64,000 nt of DNA from Alloalcanivorax dieselolei B5. GTDB taxonomy: Bacteria; Pseudomonadota; Gammaproteobacteria; Pseudomonadales; Alcanivoracaceae. The stretch is taken from contig NC_018691.1 of assembly GCF_000300005.1 (NCBI RefSeq), positions 2,480,001 through 2,544,000 on the forward strand, written 5' to 3'. Each line of letters begins with the position of its first letter. Position 1 is the stretch's first letter. The notes beneath the pieces are model-generated. The model was not told where the DNA came from. It did no database searches and worked only from the letters and a program-made list of their open reading frames with translations. Position numbers and translations under genes: made by a program. This document shows, in pieces, positions 17,805 to 27,808 of the stretch.

Positions 17805-17976
17805 GATCGGCCCCCTTGCCAGCGTTTCGCCGCTGTTCTCGGTCTTCGAAAATCACCGTCCAGGCGGCATGATCCAGATCCTCGAACTGGCCCTGGCGTA
17901 AAGCCTTGAACAGCGCCCACACCGCCACGGCGAGGAACAGCAAGGCCACCGGAATCAACAAGAGCAGGCTTTCCAT
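17794..17976 (-). CDS. ccoS: cbb3-type oxidase assembly protein CcoS
   Basis: A 60-aa protein with one N-terminal membrane helix (LLLLIPVALLFLAVAVWALFKA) followed by GQFEDLDHAAWTVIFED, the CcoS signature. Needed for cofactor insertion into the cbb3 oxidase. It overlaps the end of ccoI by 22 bp and the start of the safE-like gene by 11 bp. Confidence 0.93.
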   Translation of the reverse strand: MESLLLLIPVALLFLAVAVWALFKALRQGQFEDLDHAAWTVIFEDREQRRNAGKGADHDR

Positions 17977-20333
17977 GTGGTTATCCTATTGGCGTTGAGT
18001 GTCACCAGCAGTGACGAGGCGGACATTCCCAGAGCCGCTGCCCAGGGCGGTATCCAGCCGGCCATGGCAAGAGGGATCGCCACCAGGTTGTAGCCGAGAG
18101 CCCAGGTCAGGTTCTGGCGGATCACCGCCTGGCAGCGATCCGCCAGACGGGGCAGATCAGCCAGCCCCTGCAGCCCCTCGTTGAGCAAATAGATCCCGGC
18201 GGCGCGACGCGCCAGACTGGAAGCCGCCGCCGGTGCCACCGATACCGTCGCCCGCAACAGCGCGGGCGCGTCGTTGATGCCATCTCCCACCATCATTTGC
18301 GGTCCTTCCTGCTGCTCCAGTTTCTGCAACCAGGCCGCTTTGTCATGGGGCGCCAATCGCGAGCGGGCTTCGCCGATGCCCAGTTCATCAGCCAGCGTGG
18401 CCACCGGCTCGGCGGCGTCGCCGCTGGCCATGCGCAGCCGCCACCCCCGTTGACGCAGTTGCTCAAGTACCGCCGGGGCTTCCGCACGTGGCTGGTCCCG
18501 CAACCAGAACAGCGCCTGGGTTTGGCCGTCACGTGTGAGGGTCAGACACGTCTCGCCGCCACGACTCAACTCCGGCGCCCCGCCCATGGCCCATTGGTGG
18601 CCCTGAAAACGGCCGCGGGCGCCGCTGGTGCTCAAACGCAAGTCCTCGATCGGCACCGGCGATAAATCATCAAAAGCCCTCGCCAGCGGGTGCGGATGAT
18701 CCCGTTCCAGACCGGCTGCGATTCGGGGCAGGGTGGTGAGTCCTTCCGCCCCGACGTCGGCGGTGGCTTGCCACGCCACCCGCTGAAATCGGCCGGTGGT
18801 CAGAGTGCCGGTCTTATCAAACAGGACACCGCGAATACCCGGCAAGGATAAAAACTGAGAAGGGGAAGCAATCAGCAAGCCCAGCTTCAGCGCCCGGGCC
18901 AGCGTGGCGGACAGTGTCAACGGCACCGCCAACGCCAAGGCGCAAGGGCAGGTCACCACCAGCAAGGCCAGCATGTGCTCGAACGCCTCAGCCGGACCGC
19001 GATGCCAATGCAACAGAAGGGTGGCTATCGCCAGCAGCAGTACCGTGACGGTGAACAGCGGGGCCACTCTCTGCCAATCTCTCACCACCGTCACCCGTTC
19101 TTCCTGCGCGCGCGCCACCTGTTCCCCTATGCGCGCCACCAGGCTGCTGTCGGCGGCACTCGCGGCCTCGATATCCACACTGCCTTCCAGGATCCGGCAG
19201 CCGGCCTGCACCACATCGCCGGTGGTGCGGGTACGCGGCAGGGATTCGCCGGTCAGGGCCGCCTCGTTAAGGCGCGCTTCGCCGGCGCGGATAACCCCAT
19301 CCACCGGCACGGTTTCCCCCTGGCTGACGCGCACGGTATCGCCGGCGCACAACTGGGCGGTAGCCACCCAGTCGCCACCCTCGATGTCACCCAGCCGCCG
19401 CACGACCAACGGCAGAGTGTCCTGCAACTGCTGCCAGGAACGCTGGATGCGCTGACGCTGGTGCAGTTCCAGCCAGCGGCTGAGCAGCAGGAAGAACACG
19501 AACATGGCGGCGGAATCGAAGTAAACGTGCTCACCACCGCTGGCCATCACCACCAGCGAGCCGCCCCAGGCCAACAACAGCGCCAGGGCCACCGGCACGT
19601 CCATGGTCGGGCGGCGTACTTTCAGGCTGCGCCAGGCGCCCTGGAAAAAGGGCCAGCCGGAATAGAACACCACCGGTGTGGCCACCAGCAGACCCGCCAG
19701 CCGGAACAGGTCCTGGTAAATGCGATCCGTGCCCTCGAACACGCCAATGTAGAGCGCGGCGGAATACATCATGGCCTGCATCGCGCCAAGGCCGGCCAAC
19801 GCCAACCGGCCCAACAGGCGGCGCCGTTCTTTCTGCAGATGCCCTTCCCAGGTGGGATCGCCCGGCAGGGCGACCCGGTAGCCCAGTTCCAGAATGCGGC
19901 GCACGGCGTTGCGGGGGAATCGGTGTTCGGCGGCGTCATATTCCAGGGTCAATTGCATGCTGGCCAGATTGACCTGAACCGAGCGGGCGCCGGGGAGCCC
20001 CATCACCACTTTTTCAATCAGCCAGCAGCAGGCCGCGCAGGTAAGCCCGGAGACCTGCAGCCGCAAGCGCCGCCGATCATCCTGCTCCTGGATGTGAGCG
20101 GCCAGCAACTGAGGCATATCGAACAGTGCCAGAGTGCGCTCCGCTTCCTCGCCGGCCACCAGCGGCCCGTTATTGCTGCGGATAGCGTAGTAGTCCTCCA
20201 GACCGAGGCGATGAATCATCTCCACGGCGGCGGCGCAGCCAGGACAGCAGGTGGGCTTTTCCCCTCCCGGAGTGCGGGCGACGAAAGGCGAAACACCGAC
20301 GCCTTCGCCACAGTGCCAGCAGGCCGTGCTCAT
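17955..20333 (-). CDS. ccoI: Copper-exporting P1B-ATPase for cbb3 assembly (CcoI/FixI)
   Basis: 792 aa. Domains: N-terminal Cys-rich segment (CWHCG, CCPGC), a heavy-metal-associated domain with GLTCAACCW, eight membrane helices, actuator loop TGESLP, the transmembrane copper site CPC, DKTGTLT phosphorylation site, and the MVGDGINDAPAL hinge. Moves Cu into the periplasm for insertion in CcoN. The chosen ATG overlaps the ccoH stop by 4 bp (ATGA). Confidence 0.95.
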   Translation of the reverse strand: MSTACWHCGEGVGVSPFVARTPGGEKPTCCPGCAAAVEMIHRLGLEDYYAIRSNNGPLVAGEEAERTLALFDMPQLLAAHIQEQDDRRRLRLQVSGLTCAACCWLIEKVVMGLPGARSVQVNLASMQLTLEYDAAEHRFPRNAVRRILELGYRVALPGDPTWEGHLQKERRRLLGRLALAGLGAMQAMMYSAALYIGVFEGTDRIYQDLFRLAGLLVATPVVFYSGWPFFQGAWRSLKVRRPTMDVPVALALLLAWGGSLVVMASGGEHVYFDSAAMFVFFLLLSRWLELHQRQRIQRSWQQLQDTLPLVVRRLGDIEGGDWVATAQLCAGDTVRVSQGETVPVDGVIRAGEARLNEAALTGESLPRTRTTGDVVQAGCRILEGSVDIEAASAADSSLVARIGEQVARAQEERVTVVRDWQRVAPLFTVTVLLLAIATLLLHWHRGPAEAFEHMLALLVVTCPCALALAVPLTLSATLARALKLGLLIASPSQFLSLPGIRGVLFDKTGTLTTGRFQRVAWQATADVGAEGLTTLPRIAAGLERDHPHPLARAFDDLSPVPIEDLRLSTSGARGRFQGHQWAMGGAPELSRGGETCLTLTRDGQTQALFWLRDQPRAEAPAVLEQLRQRGWRLRMASGDAAEPVATLADELGIGEARSRLAPHDKAAWLQKLEQQEGPQMMVGDGINDAPALLRATVSVAPAAASSLARRAAGIYLLNEGLQGLADLPRLADRCQAVIRQNLTWALGYNLVAIPLAMAGWIPPWAAALGMSASSLLVTLNANRITTWKACSC

Positions 20334-20824
20334 GGCGCGCCCTGCTGCGGCTGCAGGCGCTGACGCAATCGCCAATGTCCCTGTTCCGGCGTCACCGTCA
20401 CCACCCAGTGATCATTCACCGCCAGAGCGCCCCCGTCGGCGCGATAACGACCGCCTCCCTGATGAAGGAATGTCATGGCAATATCGCGCTCGGCGAAGGT
20501 CGGGTGGCGGAACGCCAGTTGCAACCGTTCAGGCCAGGGCATGGGCACTTTGCTGGTCAGTCGCAGACCGGCCGGTTCACCGGCGTACAGCCGCAGTTCG
20601 AGACCGAGCCGGCGGGCCTGATCCAGGTCGGCCATGGAACGGTTGATGGCCTTGCCCTGTTGATACCAGTCGTCCGCCACGGTGGCGTCGGCATGACGTA
20701 TCGCCAGAGTCAGGGTAACCATGCCCCCCACCACCGAGGACAGCGGGATCAGAATAACCAGCCATACCAACGGGTAGCGATACCAGGGCAGGGTGCCATC
20801 ACGGAGCGATGAAGCGTGATTCAT
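20330..20824 (-). CDS. ccoH: cbb3 oxidase accessory protein CcoH (FixH)
   Basis: 164 aa, one membrane helix near the N-terminus preceded by PWYRYPLVWLVI and followed by the FixH pattern VADDWYQQGKAINRSMADLDQA. The rest is a periplasmic beta domain ending in a basic tail. Required for cbb3 stability in rhizobia and Rhodobacter. It overlaps the end of ccoG by 26 bp. Confidence 0.92.
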   Translation of the reverse strand: MNHASSLRDGTLPWYRYPLVWLVILIPLSSVVGGMVTLTLAIRHADATVADDWYQQGKAINRSMADLDQARRLGLELRLYAGEPAGLRLTSKVPMPWPERLQLAFRHPTFAERDIAMTFLHQGGGRYRADGGALAVNDHWVVTVTPEQGHWRLRQRLQPQQGAP

Positions 20825-22205
20825 GGCGCACCTCCAGATCAGGCACATCCAGATCCTGCACCCGGAACCAGATGGTCCGGTTGTCCAGATCGGTGACATA
20901 GGGGTCGTAGCTGACCGTGAGGGGCAGGCTTCGGTGTTGTCCGCCTTCCAGTGTCACGGTCACTTCGCCGTGGACCAGTTCCAGGCCCTCCGGCGCTTCC
21001 AGGGTGACGCGATAGCGGTGGCTGTGCTGGTCCTTGTTCTGCAGTTCCAGGCGGTAGCTGTTTTCCACCTCGCCCAGACTGGTGAGGCGATAGAGTTGGT
21101 TACGGTCACGCAACACATCCACCTGCAGTGGCACCCGGCTGTACAGCGCCCAGACAAACGCCAGCGACAACAGGGAAATCACCACGCCATAACCGATCAG
21201 GCGTGGCCTCAGTACCTGATGGCGGCCGCCGGCGAGGGCGTTTTCGGTGGTGTAGCGAATCAGCCCGTGAGGTTTGTTGATGCGATCCATCACCTGATCG
21301 CAGGCGTCGATACAGGCGGCACAGGTGATGCATTCGTACTGCAGGCCATCGCGAATATCGATGCCGGTGGGGCAAACCTGTACGCACAGGCTGCAGTCCA
21401 CGCAATCACCAGTCTGGGAGACGGCCTGCTTTTTACGGGAGCCACGGCCACGGGGTTCGCCCCGGGCGGTGTCGTAGGACACGATAAGCGTGTCGCGGTC
21501 GAACATGACGCTCTGGAAACGCGCGTAGGGGCACATATACAGGCATACCTGCTCACGCAGGAAGCCGGCATTGCCGTAGGTGGCGACGGTGAAGAAGCCG
21601 ATCCAGAACAGCGCCCAGCCCCCCACCTGGGCGGTGAGAAAGTCCGGCACCAGCTCACGGATCGGGGTGAAGTAGCCGACGAAGGTCAGTCCCGTGACCA
21701 GCCCCAGCAACAGCCAGCACAGGTGCTTGCCAGTGCGACGCCAGAGTTTGTTGAACGACCAGGGCGCCTTGTCGAGCTTCATGCGCTGATGGCGGTCGCC
21801 TTCGAATATCCGTTCGATTCCCATAAAGAAGCGGGTCCAGGTGGTCTGCGGGCAGACATAACCGCAGTAGACCCGCCCGGCCAGAACGGTAAAGAAGAAC
21901 AGGGCGAACGCGGCCAGCATCAATGCCCAGGCCAGGAACAGGAAGTCCTGCGGCCAGAAGGTGATGCCGAAGATGTGGAAACTGCGATGGGGCAGGTCGA
22001 ACAGCACCGCCTGCCGACCCTGCCACTGTACCCAGGGCAACAACAGATACAGACCCATGGTCAGACTCAGTCCCAGATCGCGCAGGCGCTGGTAATGGCC
22101 AGACACCTGCTTGGCCTGAATCCGTTCACGCTTGGCGTACAACGCCACCGAGCGGCCGTCGTCGATGCCTTCGGAATGAACCGGGATGCGCTCCGTTTTC
22201 GACAT
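20799..22205 (-). CDS. ccoG: cbb3 oxidase accessory iron-sulfur protein CcoG (FixG/RdxA)
   Basis: 468-aa membrane protein with about five helices, including CGYVCPQTTW (a conserved Cys pair). It carries a 2x[4Fe-4S] ferredoxin domain (CVDCSLCVQVCPTGIDIR and CITCAACIDACDQVMDRI) and a C-terminal periplasmic Ig-like domain. Thought to reduce Cu for the oxidase. Starts 5 bp after ccoP, so ccoNOQP and ccoGHIS look like one transcript. Confidence 0.95.
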   Translation of the reverse strand: MSKTERIPVHSEGIDDGRSVALYAKRERIQAKQVSGHYQRLRDLGLSLTMGLYLLLPWVQWQGRQAVLFDLPHRSFHIFGITFWPQDFLFLAWALMLAAFALFFFTVLAGRVYCGYVCPQTTWTRFFMGIERIFEGDRHQRMKLDKAPWSFNKLWRRTGKHLCWLLLGLVTGLTFVGYFTPIRELVPDFLTAQVGGWALFWIGFFTVATYGNAGFLREQVCLYMCPYARFQSVMFDRDTLIVSYDTARGEPRGRGSRKKQAVSQTGDCVDCSLCVQVCPTGIDIRDGLQYECITCAACIDACDQVMDRINKPHGLIRYTTENALAGGRHQVLRPRLIGYGVVISLLSLAFVWALYSRVPLQVDVLRDRNQLYRLTSLGEVENSYRLELQNKDQHSHRYRVTLEAPEGLELVHGEVTVTLEGGQHRSLPLTVSYDPYVTDLDNRTIWFRVQDLDVPDLEVRHESRFIAP

Positions 22206-22210
22206 TCTGA

Positions 22211-23122
22211 CTACTCCTCGGTCTCCATGGACAGGCTGTAGACGTAGGCGGCCAGCACGTGGATACGTTCCGGCGTCAAAACCCCTTCATGGGCTGGCAT
22301 ATGCCCCTGACGGCCTTCCCGGATGGTGGTTTCGATGTCCTCCAGACGGGCCCCGTAGAGCCAGATACCATCGGTCAGGTTGGGGGCGCCAATCATCTGG
22401 TTGCCGGTGGCGTCGGCGCCATGGCAGGCGGCGCACACCTGGAACCGAGGCTCGGCCCGTTCGGCCGCGTCACGATACTCTGGCTTGTCCTTGAGGTCGG
22501 GCCGGCTGAGGGTTTGCACGTACATGGCCATGTCCCGCACCGCTTCGTCGCTGTTGCCAATGGCCGCCGCCATCGGCGTCATGGTGCCGCGGCGTCCACT
22601 GGTAATGGTCTGCACGATGGCGTCGGGGGAGCCGCCGTAGAGCCAGTCACCATCGGTAAGGTTGGGATAGCCGCGTGCGCCGCGCGCATCGGAGCCGTGG
22701 CAGATGGCGCAGTTCTGCGCGAACAGCCGGCCACCAACGTCCCGGGTCTCGGGATAATGAGCCAGCTCATCCACCGGCACCTTGGCGAATTCCTGGAACA
22801 ACGGCTCGCTGCTTTTTTCCACCAGCGCCACTTCCTGTTCCCATTGAGTGACGCTGGTCCAGTTCAGCAGGCCGCCGAACCGGCCCAGGCCTGGGTAGAG
22901 CACCAGATAGCCGACGGCGAAAACCAGGGTGCCGATGAACAGAAACAGCCACCAGCGGGGTAGGGGCTGGTTTCGCTCCTCGATGCCGTCGAACTTGTGA
23001 CCGGTGGTGTCCTGTCGCGCCTCCTCGGCGGACAGGCGGGAATTGGCGAACAACAGCACCGCGCAACCCACCAGATTCAACACCACGATAAAAATGATGT
23101 ACCCGCTCCAGAAATCACTCAT
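22211..23122 (-). CDS. ccoP: cbb3 cytochrome oxidase dihaem subunit III
   Basis: 303 aa: two N-terminal membrane helices, then two cytochrome c domains with CAICH and CAACH, axial Met segments (GTMTPMA, GHMPAHEG). Delivers electrons to CcoO/CcoN from the periplasm. Begins MSDFWSGYI, typical of the family; its start overlaps the ccoQ end by 8 bp. Confidence 0.96.
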   Translation of the reverse strand: MSDFWSGYIIFIVVLNLVGCAVLLFANSRLSAEEARQDTTGHKFDGIEERNQPLPRWWLFLFIGTLVFAVGYLVLYPGLGRFGGLLNWTSVTQWEQEVALVEKSSEPLFQEFAKVPVDELAHYPETRDVGGRLFAQNCAICHGSDARGARGYPNLTDGDWLYGGSPDAIVQTITSGRRGTMTPMAAAIGNSDEAVRDMAMYVQTLSRPDLKDKPEYRDAAERAEPRFQVCAACHGADATGNQMIGAPNLTDGIWLYGARLEDIETTIREGRQGHMPAHEGVLTPERIHVLAAYVYSLSMETEE

Positions 23123-23285
23123 GGATTTGCTCCCCGCCGCTCCCGGCCCGGGCCTGTTGATCGTCACGCACCGGCAGCTTGGCCAGTTCCTGATATTGCT
23201 GTTTGCGGCCGGGCCGGTAGACCCAGGCCACCAGGGCGAGAAACGCCAGGAAAAACAGTACGGTCAGAACGCTGTGATAAGTCAT
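23115..23285 (-). CDS. ccoQ: cbb3 oxidase small subunit CcoQ
   Basis: A 56-aa protein: a single membrane helix (about residues 5-22) then YRPGRKQQYQELAKLP, typical of CcoQ, and a polar tail. It overlaps ccoO by 4 bp and ccoP by 8 bp. It stabilises the complex. It is short enough to be missed by automated length cut-offs. Confidence 0.92.
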   Translation of the reverse strand: MTYHSVLTVLFFLAFLALVAWVYRPGRKQQYQELAKLPVRDDQQARAGSGGEQIHE

Positions 23286-23917
23286 TCACGAACCTCCTTA
23301 CGGGCCTGGCCAAGGGAGAGCAGGTAAGCCACCAGCGCGTCTTCCTCACTGGCATCGGCCCATTCGCCGTTCACCTTTTCCATCTGCTCGGCCACATCCT
23401 GCTCGCTGTAGGGCACACCGAATAGGTCCTTGAACACGCTCAGCTTGCGTTCCATGTGCTTCCAATCCACCGGCGTGTTTTGCAGCCAGGGGTAGGCTGG
23501 CATATTGGACTCAGGCACCACCGCGCGCGGATCGCGCAGGTGTTCCCGATGCCATTGTTCGGTGATCGGGCGCAGTCCCACCCGTGCCAGATCCGGACCG
23601 GTACGCTTGGACCCCCACAGGAACGGATGCTCCCAGACGTCTTCTCCGGCCACGCTGTACGGCCCGAACCGTTCGGTTTCCGCGCGCAGCGGCCGCACCA
23701 TCTGGGTGTGGCATACATGGCAGCCTTCACGGATGTAGATATCGCGACCGGCCATTTCCAAGGCATCGTAGGGCCGCAAAGTGGACATCGGCTCGGTGGT
23801 GGATTTCTGCCAGAACAACGGTACGATCTCGGCCAGCCCGCCGAAGCTCACCGCCACCAGAATCAGCACGATCAGCAGGCCCACGTTTTTCTCGATTACG
23901 GCGTGTCGGTTTGCCAT
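23282..23917 (-). CDS. ccoO: cbb3 cytochrome oxidase monohaem subunit II
   Basis: 211 aa, an N-terminal membrane anchor, then one haem c site EGCHVCHTQMVRP and the conserved GPDLARVG and MPAYPWL segments with axial Met. The start at MANRHAVIEKNVG gives the usual N-terminus. 10 bp downstream of ccoN. Confidence 0.96.
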   Translation of the reverse strand: MANRHAVIEKNVGLLIVLILVAVSFGGLAEIVPLFWQKSTTEPMSTLRPYDALEMAGRDIYIREGCHVCHTQMVRPLRAETERFGPYSVAGEDVWEHPFLWGSKRTGPDLARVGLRPITEQWHREHLRDPRAVVPESNMPAYPWLQNTPVDWKHMERKLSVFKDLFGVPYSEQDVAEQMEKVNGEWADASEEDALVAYLLSLGQARKEVRE

Positions 23918-23927
23918 CGTTGATCTC

Positions 23928-25361
23928 CTAGTAGGCAAGGGCCAGACGGTTGTCTTCACCGGCGTCATCACGGGTGCCGCGAATGGTGAGATAGACATTG
24001 AGTGCCATCAGCAACATGCCGACCAGGAACACCACACCGCCGATCAGACGCACAATGTAGAACGGCTGCCGTTCCACCAGCTCCTGAACGAAGTTGTAGG
24101 TGAGGGTGCCGTCGTCATTGACCGCCCGCCACATCAGGCCCTGCATGATCCCGGACACCCACATGGCGGCGATGTAGAGCACCGTGCCAATGGTGGAAAG
24201 CCAGAAATGCACGTTGATCCAGCCCACGGAATACATGCGCTGGCGGCCAAACAGGCGCGGCGTCATGACATAAAGCGCGCCGATGGAGATCATCGCCACC
24301 CAGCCCAGGGCGCCGGCGTGCACGTGGCCGATGGTCCAGTCGGTGTTATGGCTGAGCGCATTGACCGTCTTGATCGACATCAGCGGCCCTTCAAAGGTGC
24401 TCATGCCGTAGAAGGAGAGGGCGACGATCAGGAAGCGGATAATCGGGTCGTCACGCAACTTGTGCCAGGCGCCGGACAGCGTCATGACACCGTTGATCAT
24501 GCCGCCCCAGCTGGGCGCCAGCAGGACGATGGAGAACACCATGCCCACGGACTGGGCCCAATCCGGCAGGGAGGAATAGTGCAGATGATGCGGCCCGGCC
24601 CACATGTACACCGCGATCAGCGCCCAGAAATGCACGATGGACAAACGGTAGGAATAGACCGGACGTTCCGCTTGAATCGGCACGTAGTAGTACATCATGC
24701 CGAGGAAGCCCGCGGTGAGGAAAAAGCCAACGGCGTTGTGGCCGTACCACCACTGCACCATGGCATCGATGGCGCCGGCATAGGCCGAATAGGACTTGGT
24801 CAGGGAAATCGGTATGGCGGCGCTATTGACGATATGCAACAGCGCCACCGCCAGAATAAAGCCGCCATAGAACCAGTTGGCCACATAAATGTGTCCGGTA
24901 CGCCGTTTCGCGATGGTGCCGAAAAAGACCACCGCATAGGCCACCCAGACCAGAGCCAGCAGAATATCGATCGGCCACTCCAGCTCCGCGTATTCCTTGG
25001 CGCTGGTGAACCCCAGCGGCAGACTCACAGCGGCGAGAACGATGACCGCCTGATACCCCCAGAACACGAAAGCCGCCAGCCCCGGCAACACCAGTGGGGC
25101 CTGACAAGTGCGCTGAACCACATATAAGGACGTGCCGATCAAGGCACAGCCGCCAAAGGCGAAGATTACGGCGTTGGTGTGCAGCGGGCGAAGGCGCCCG
25201 AAACTCAGCCAGGGCAAATCAAAGTTCAAGGCGGGCCAAGCCAGTTGCGCGGCGATCCAGACCCCCACGAACATGCCCACGACCCCCCAAACCACGGTCA
25301 TGACTGTAAATTGGCGAACCACATGGTAGTGGTACGCCGGCGGCGCAGCGGCGTCTTGCAT
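23928..25361 (-). CDS. ccoN: cbb3 cytochrome oxidase catalytic subunit I
   Basis: 477 aa, about twelve membrane helices. It contains [15 protein letters not shown], the Cu(B)-region [25 protein letters not shown], the double-His [14 protein letters not shown] and the haem-ligating [10 protein letters not shown] region. High-affinity terminal oxidase for microaerobic respiration. First gene of the cco block; a perfect ANR box is centred about 65 bp upstream of its ATG. Confidence 0.97.
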   Translation of the reverse strand: MQDAAAPPAYHYHVVRQFTVMTVVWGVVGMFVGVWIAAQLAWPALNFDLPWLSFGRLRPLHTNAVIFAFGGCALIGTSLYVVQRTCQAPLVLPGLAAFVFWGYQAVIVLAAVSLPLGFTSAKEYAELEWPIDILLALVWVAYAVVFFGTIAKRRTGHIYVANWFYGGFILAVALLHIVNSAAIPISLTKSYSAYAGAIDAMVQWWYGHNAVGFFLTAGFLGMMYYYVPIQAERPVYSYRLSIVHFWALIAVYMWAGPHHLHYSSLPDWAQSVGMVFSIVLLAPSWGGMINGVMTLSGAWHKLRDDPIIRFLIVALSFYGMSTFEGPLMSIKTVNALSHNTDWTIGHVHAGALGWVAMISIGALYVMTPRLFGRQRMYSVGWINVHFWLSTIGTVLYIAAMWVSGIMQGLMWRAVNDDGTLTYNFVQELVERQPFYIVRLIGGVVFLVGMLLMALNVYLTIRGTRDDAGEDNRLALAY

Positions 25362-25419
25362 GGTGTTGTCCTTGCAGATTGAGGCGTGTGCAAGGTATCA
25401 GTCGGCGCTAAAGCTGCCC

Positions 25420-25433
25420 TTGATATACATCAA
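25420..25433. promoter_or_regulatory. FNR/ANR box upstream of ccoN
   Basis: TTGATATACATCAA matches TTGAT-N4-ATCAA exactly and is itself nearly symmetrical. Its centre is 65 bp before the ccoN ATG, so activation at about -41.5 implies a leader of roughly 25 bp. Confidence 0.85.
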
Positions 25434-25500
25434 TAGAACCATGGGGGATGCGGAAATCCCGGCCTGAAAAGACCGGGAGGTATGACCAAACAATCTAAAT

Positions 25501-25525
25501 GATTATGAAAAACATTATCATTATT
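25501..25525. promoter_or_regulatory. Fur-box-like site before the siderophore receptor gene
   Basis: Three hexamers GATTAT, CATTAT, CATTAT in an AT-rich island. The 19 bp from 25507 match 14 positions of the classical Fur consensus. It lies about 120-140 bp upstream of the receptor start, in the 280-bp gap shared with ccoN. Confidence 0.65.
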
Positions 25526-25641
25526 GACCGGGGCAGGTTACCCCCGGATAATCCCTACCCCTTTCGACAGAGAATCGTAAAGCGCGCTGATCAGGCTCGT
25601 TGGGCGCGCCAGACCATGTTCTTCACCTTTAGGGGGGTCAA

Positions 25642-27786
25642 ATGATAGATATCAACAATGCAGTCCAATGCCAGGTAAATCGACGGTGCCAGCGCACCAC
25701 GACCGCTCTGCTATGCGGCGCGACTCTGGCTATTGCTCCCATGATTGGCAATGCCCAGGAGGCAGGCGGCGGGAATGAGGATGAAACGGTGTACCGTCTC
25801 GCCCCCATTATCGTCAATACGCAGGCAATAGCTCCTGATGATGATGCCAACTCAACTGTTGCCCGAGAGTTATGGGTGGGTGGCAAGGTCGCAACCAGCA
25901 TCCTCGACACACCGGCCTCCGTGTCGGTTATCACGGAAAAGGAGATCGAGCAGCGAAACGCGAATACCACCGAGGAGGTCCTGCAATATACCCCGGGGGT
26001 CATCACCGATTACTACGGCACCGACGACCGTAACGACTATTTCAAAATTCGAGGCTTCCAGGCCACTACCTACCGTGACGGCATGACACTGGGATCGATG
26101 CGCGGTGTGCGCGAGGAACCCTACGCCTATGAGCGCGTTGAGGTCCTGCGAGGGGCCAACTCTACCTTGTTCGGCCCGGCGGATCCGGGGGGATCGGTAA
26201 ACTTCGTGAGCAAACGGCCGAAGTTTTATCGCTTTGGCGAGGGCTACCTGGGCTATGGCTCCTTTGATCAGAAAGAGGCCGGTATCGATGTGGGGGACGT
26301 ACTGGACGCTGATCAGACACTGGCCTATCGCTTCACCGGAAAATTCAAGGATGGCGAGCGCGAATACGATCACTCGAAAGACGATAATCAGTTTTTCATG
26401 GGGGCACTGACCTGGGAGCCGACAGCGTATACCTCCGCCACCTTGATCCTGGACTATCTTAAGCGTGACAGCACGCCCAACAGCGGCGGTTATCCCCTTG
26501 ACCGGGAATATGACCGCAGCGATTTCTTTGGTGAGCCTGATTTCAACTATCACGACGTTGAACGTACCAGCATGACAGGGCAGCTCACCCATGATTTCAG
26601 CAATGGACTTACCCTGCGCGGGAATTTGCGCTACAGCGATCTGACCGATGATTTTGGTTACGTCTATCTGACGGATTCCGTCGCAAGAACAGGCACGGTG
26701 GTTGATCGGGATTACTTCGGCACCGACAGTAAGGCGCATGAGCTGATCGGCAACGTCATTCTGCAATACAATGCCAGCTTCGACCACATCGACAGCAGCA
26801 CTTTGATGGGGGTCGAATACCGTGACGCCTCAACGGATGACAGCTCCTTCTATGGGGATGCGGAATCAATTGATATCGAAGACCCGGTTTACTCCGGGGC
26901 TCCGAGCAGCCTGAATATCTATAGCACCAACAAACAGGATTACACCACCAAATCAGTTTTCCTGACACAGAACTTATCTTTTTATGATCGATTCGTTATC
27001 ACGGCTGGGGTTCGCAATGACTCAATGGATCTTTCCAGCGAGGGGAGCTCCTATGGTTCGCCATTCGATGACAGTGATGACTTTTCGGAAACTTCAGCCC
27101 GGGGCGCGCTAACCTATAAAGTCAATGACAGGCTTTCGACCTATATCAGTTATGTGGAATCGGTGGCACCGCCGTCCATCGGCGTTAAACCGGAACGCGG
27201 TGAGCAGCACGAGATAGGCGTAAAGTACGCGCCCGCGGGTATGAACGCGCTGTTCTCGGCAGCGGTCTATGAGCTGAACAAAGACGACGTTTCCATTGCC
27301 GTTGTGCAGGATAACGGCACCATCGAGCAGGAAACCATTGGCGAATCCCGCGTGCGAGGGGGTGATCTGGAAGCCAAAGTCGAGCTGACCGATAACCTGA
27401 GTCTTACCGGTGGCTACTCCTATATAGAGCCCAAAGTGATTCGCGGCACACTCCGGGATGGCACGTCACTTGAAGGGAACGAGTTCGCCATAGCACCGAA
27501 ACACACCGCCTCGCTCTGGGGGCATTATACTCTGCCAGATACGGGGATGAGCTTTGGTCTTGGTGCTCGCCATGTCGGCTCTTATTACTTTGATGCCGCC
27601 AATACCTCCAAGAGCGATTCGGAGACGCTCTTTGATGCCTCTCTCGGCTACCAGCTCATAAAGAACATCAATGTTACCGTCAATGTCCACAACCTGTTCG
27701 ATGAGCAGCATGTGGTCGGCTCAGGCACAGCAAACTACTACAATCCGGGGCGCGAAATTACGGCGAAAGTAAGCTATCGCTGGTAG
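25642..27786 (+). CDS. TonB-dependent siderophore receptor (FhuA-like)
   Basis: 714-aa outer-membrane receptor. Signal peptide ending near IGNAQ, plug domain with TPASVSVITEKEIEQRN, TPGVITDYYGTDDRNDYFKIRGF and YERVEVLRGANSTLFGPADPGGSVNFVSKRP, then a 22-strand barrel with the C-terminal motif NVHNLFDEQHVVG... VSYRW (terminal aromatic). The plug sequence is of the ferrichrome/hydroxamate group, but the ligand cannot be assigned. A Fur-like box upstream fits iron control. Codon use is less GC-biased than in neighbouring genes. No exbB/tonB or ABC importer is adjacent. Confidence 0.92.
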   Translation: MIDINNAVQCQVNRRCQRTTTALLCGATLAIAPMIGNAQEAGGGNEDETVYRLAPIIVNTQAIAPDDDANSTVARELWVGGKVATSILDTPASVSVITEKEIEQRNANTTEEVLQYTPGVITDYYGTDDRNDYFKIRGFQATTYRDGMTLGSMRGVREEPYAYERVEVLRGANSTLFGPADPGGSVNFVSKRPKFYRFGEGYLGYGSFDQKEAGIDVGDVLDADQTLAYRFTGKFKDGEREYDHSKDDNQFFMGALTWEPTAYTSATLILDYLKRDSTPNSGGYPLDREYDRSDFFGEPDFNYHDVERTSMTGQLTHDFSNGLTLRGNLRYSDLTDDFGYVYLTDSVARTGTVVDRDYFGTDSKAHELIGNVILQYNASFDHIDSSTLMGVEYRDASTDDSSFYGDAESIDIEDPVYSGAPSSLNIYSTNKQDYTTKSVFLTQNLSFYDRFVITAGVRNDSMDLSSEGSSYGSPFDDSDDFSETSARGALTYKVNDRLSTYISYVESVAPPSIGVKPERGEQHEIGVKYAPAGMNALFSAAVYELNKDDVSIAVVQDNGTIEQETIGESRVRGGDLEAKVELTDNLSLTGGYSYIEPKVIRGTLRDGTSLEGNEFAIAPKHTASLWGHYTLPDTGMSFGLGARHVGSYYFDAANTSKSDSETLFDASLGYQLIKNINVTVNVHNLFDEQHVVGSGTANYYNPGREITAKVSYRW

Positions 27787-27808
27787 TGTCATCGGCCAGT
27801 ACACCACC

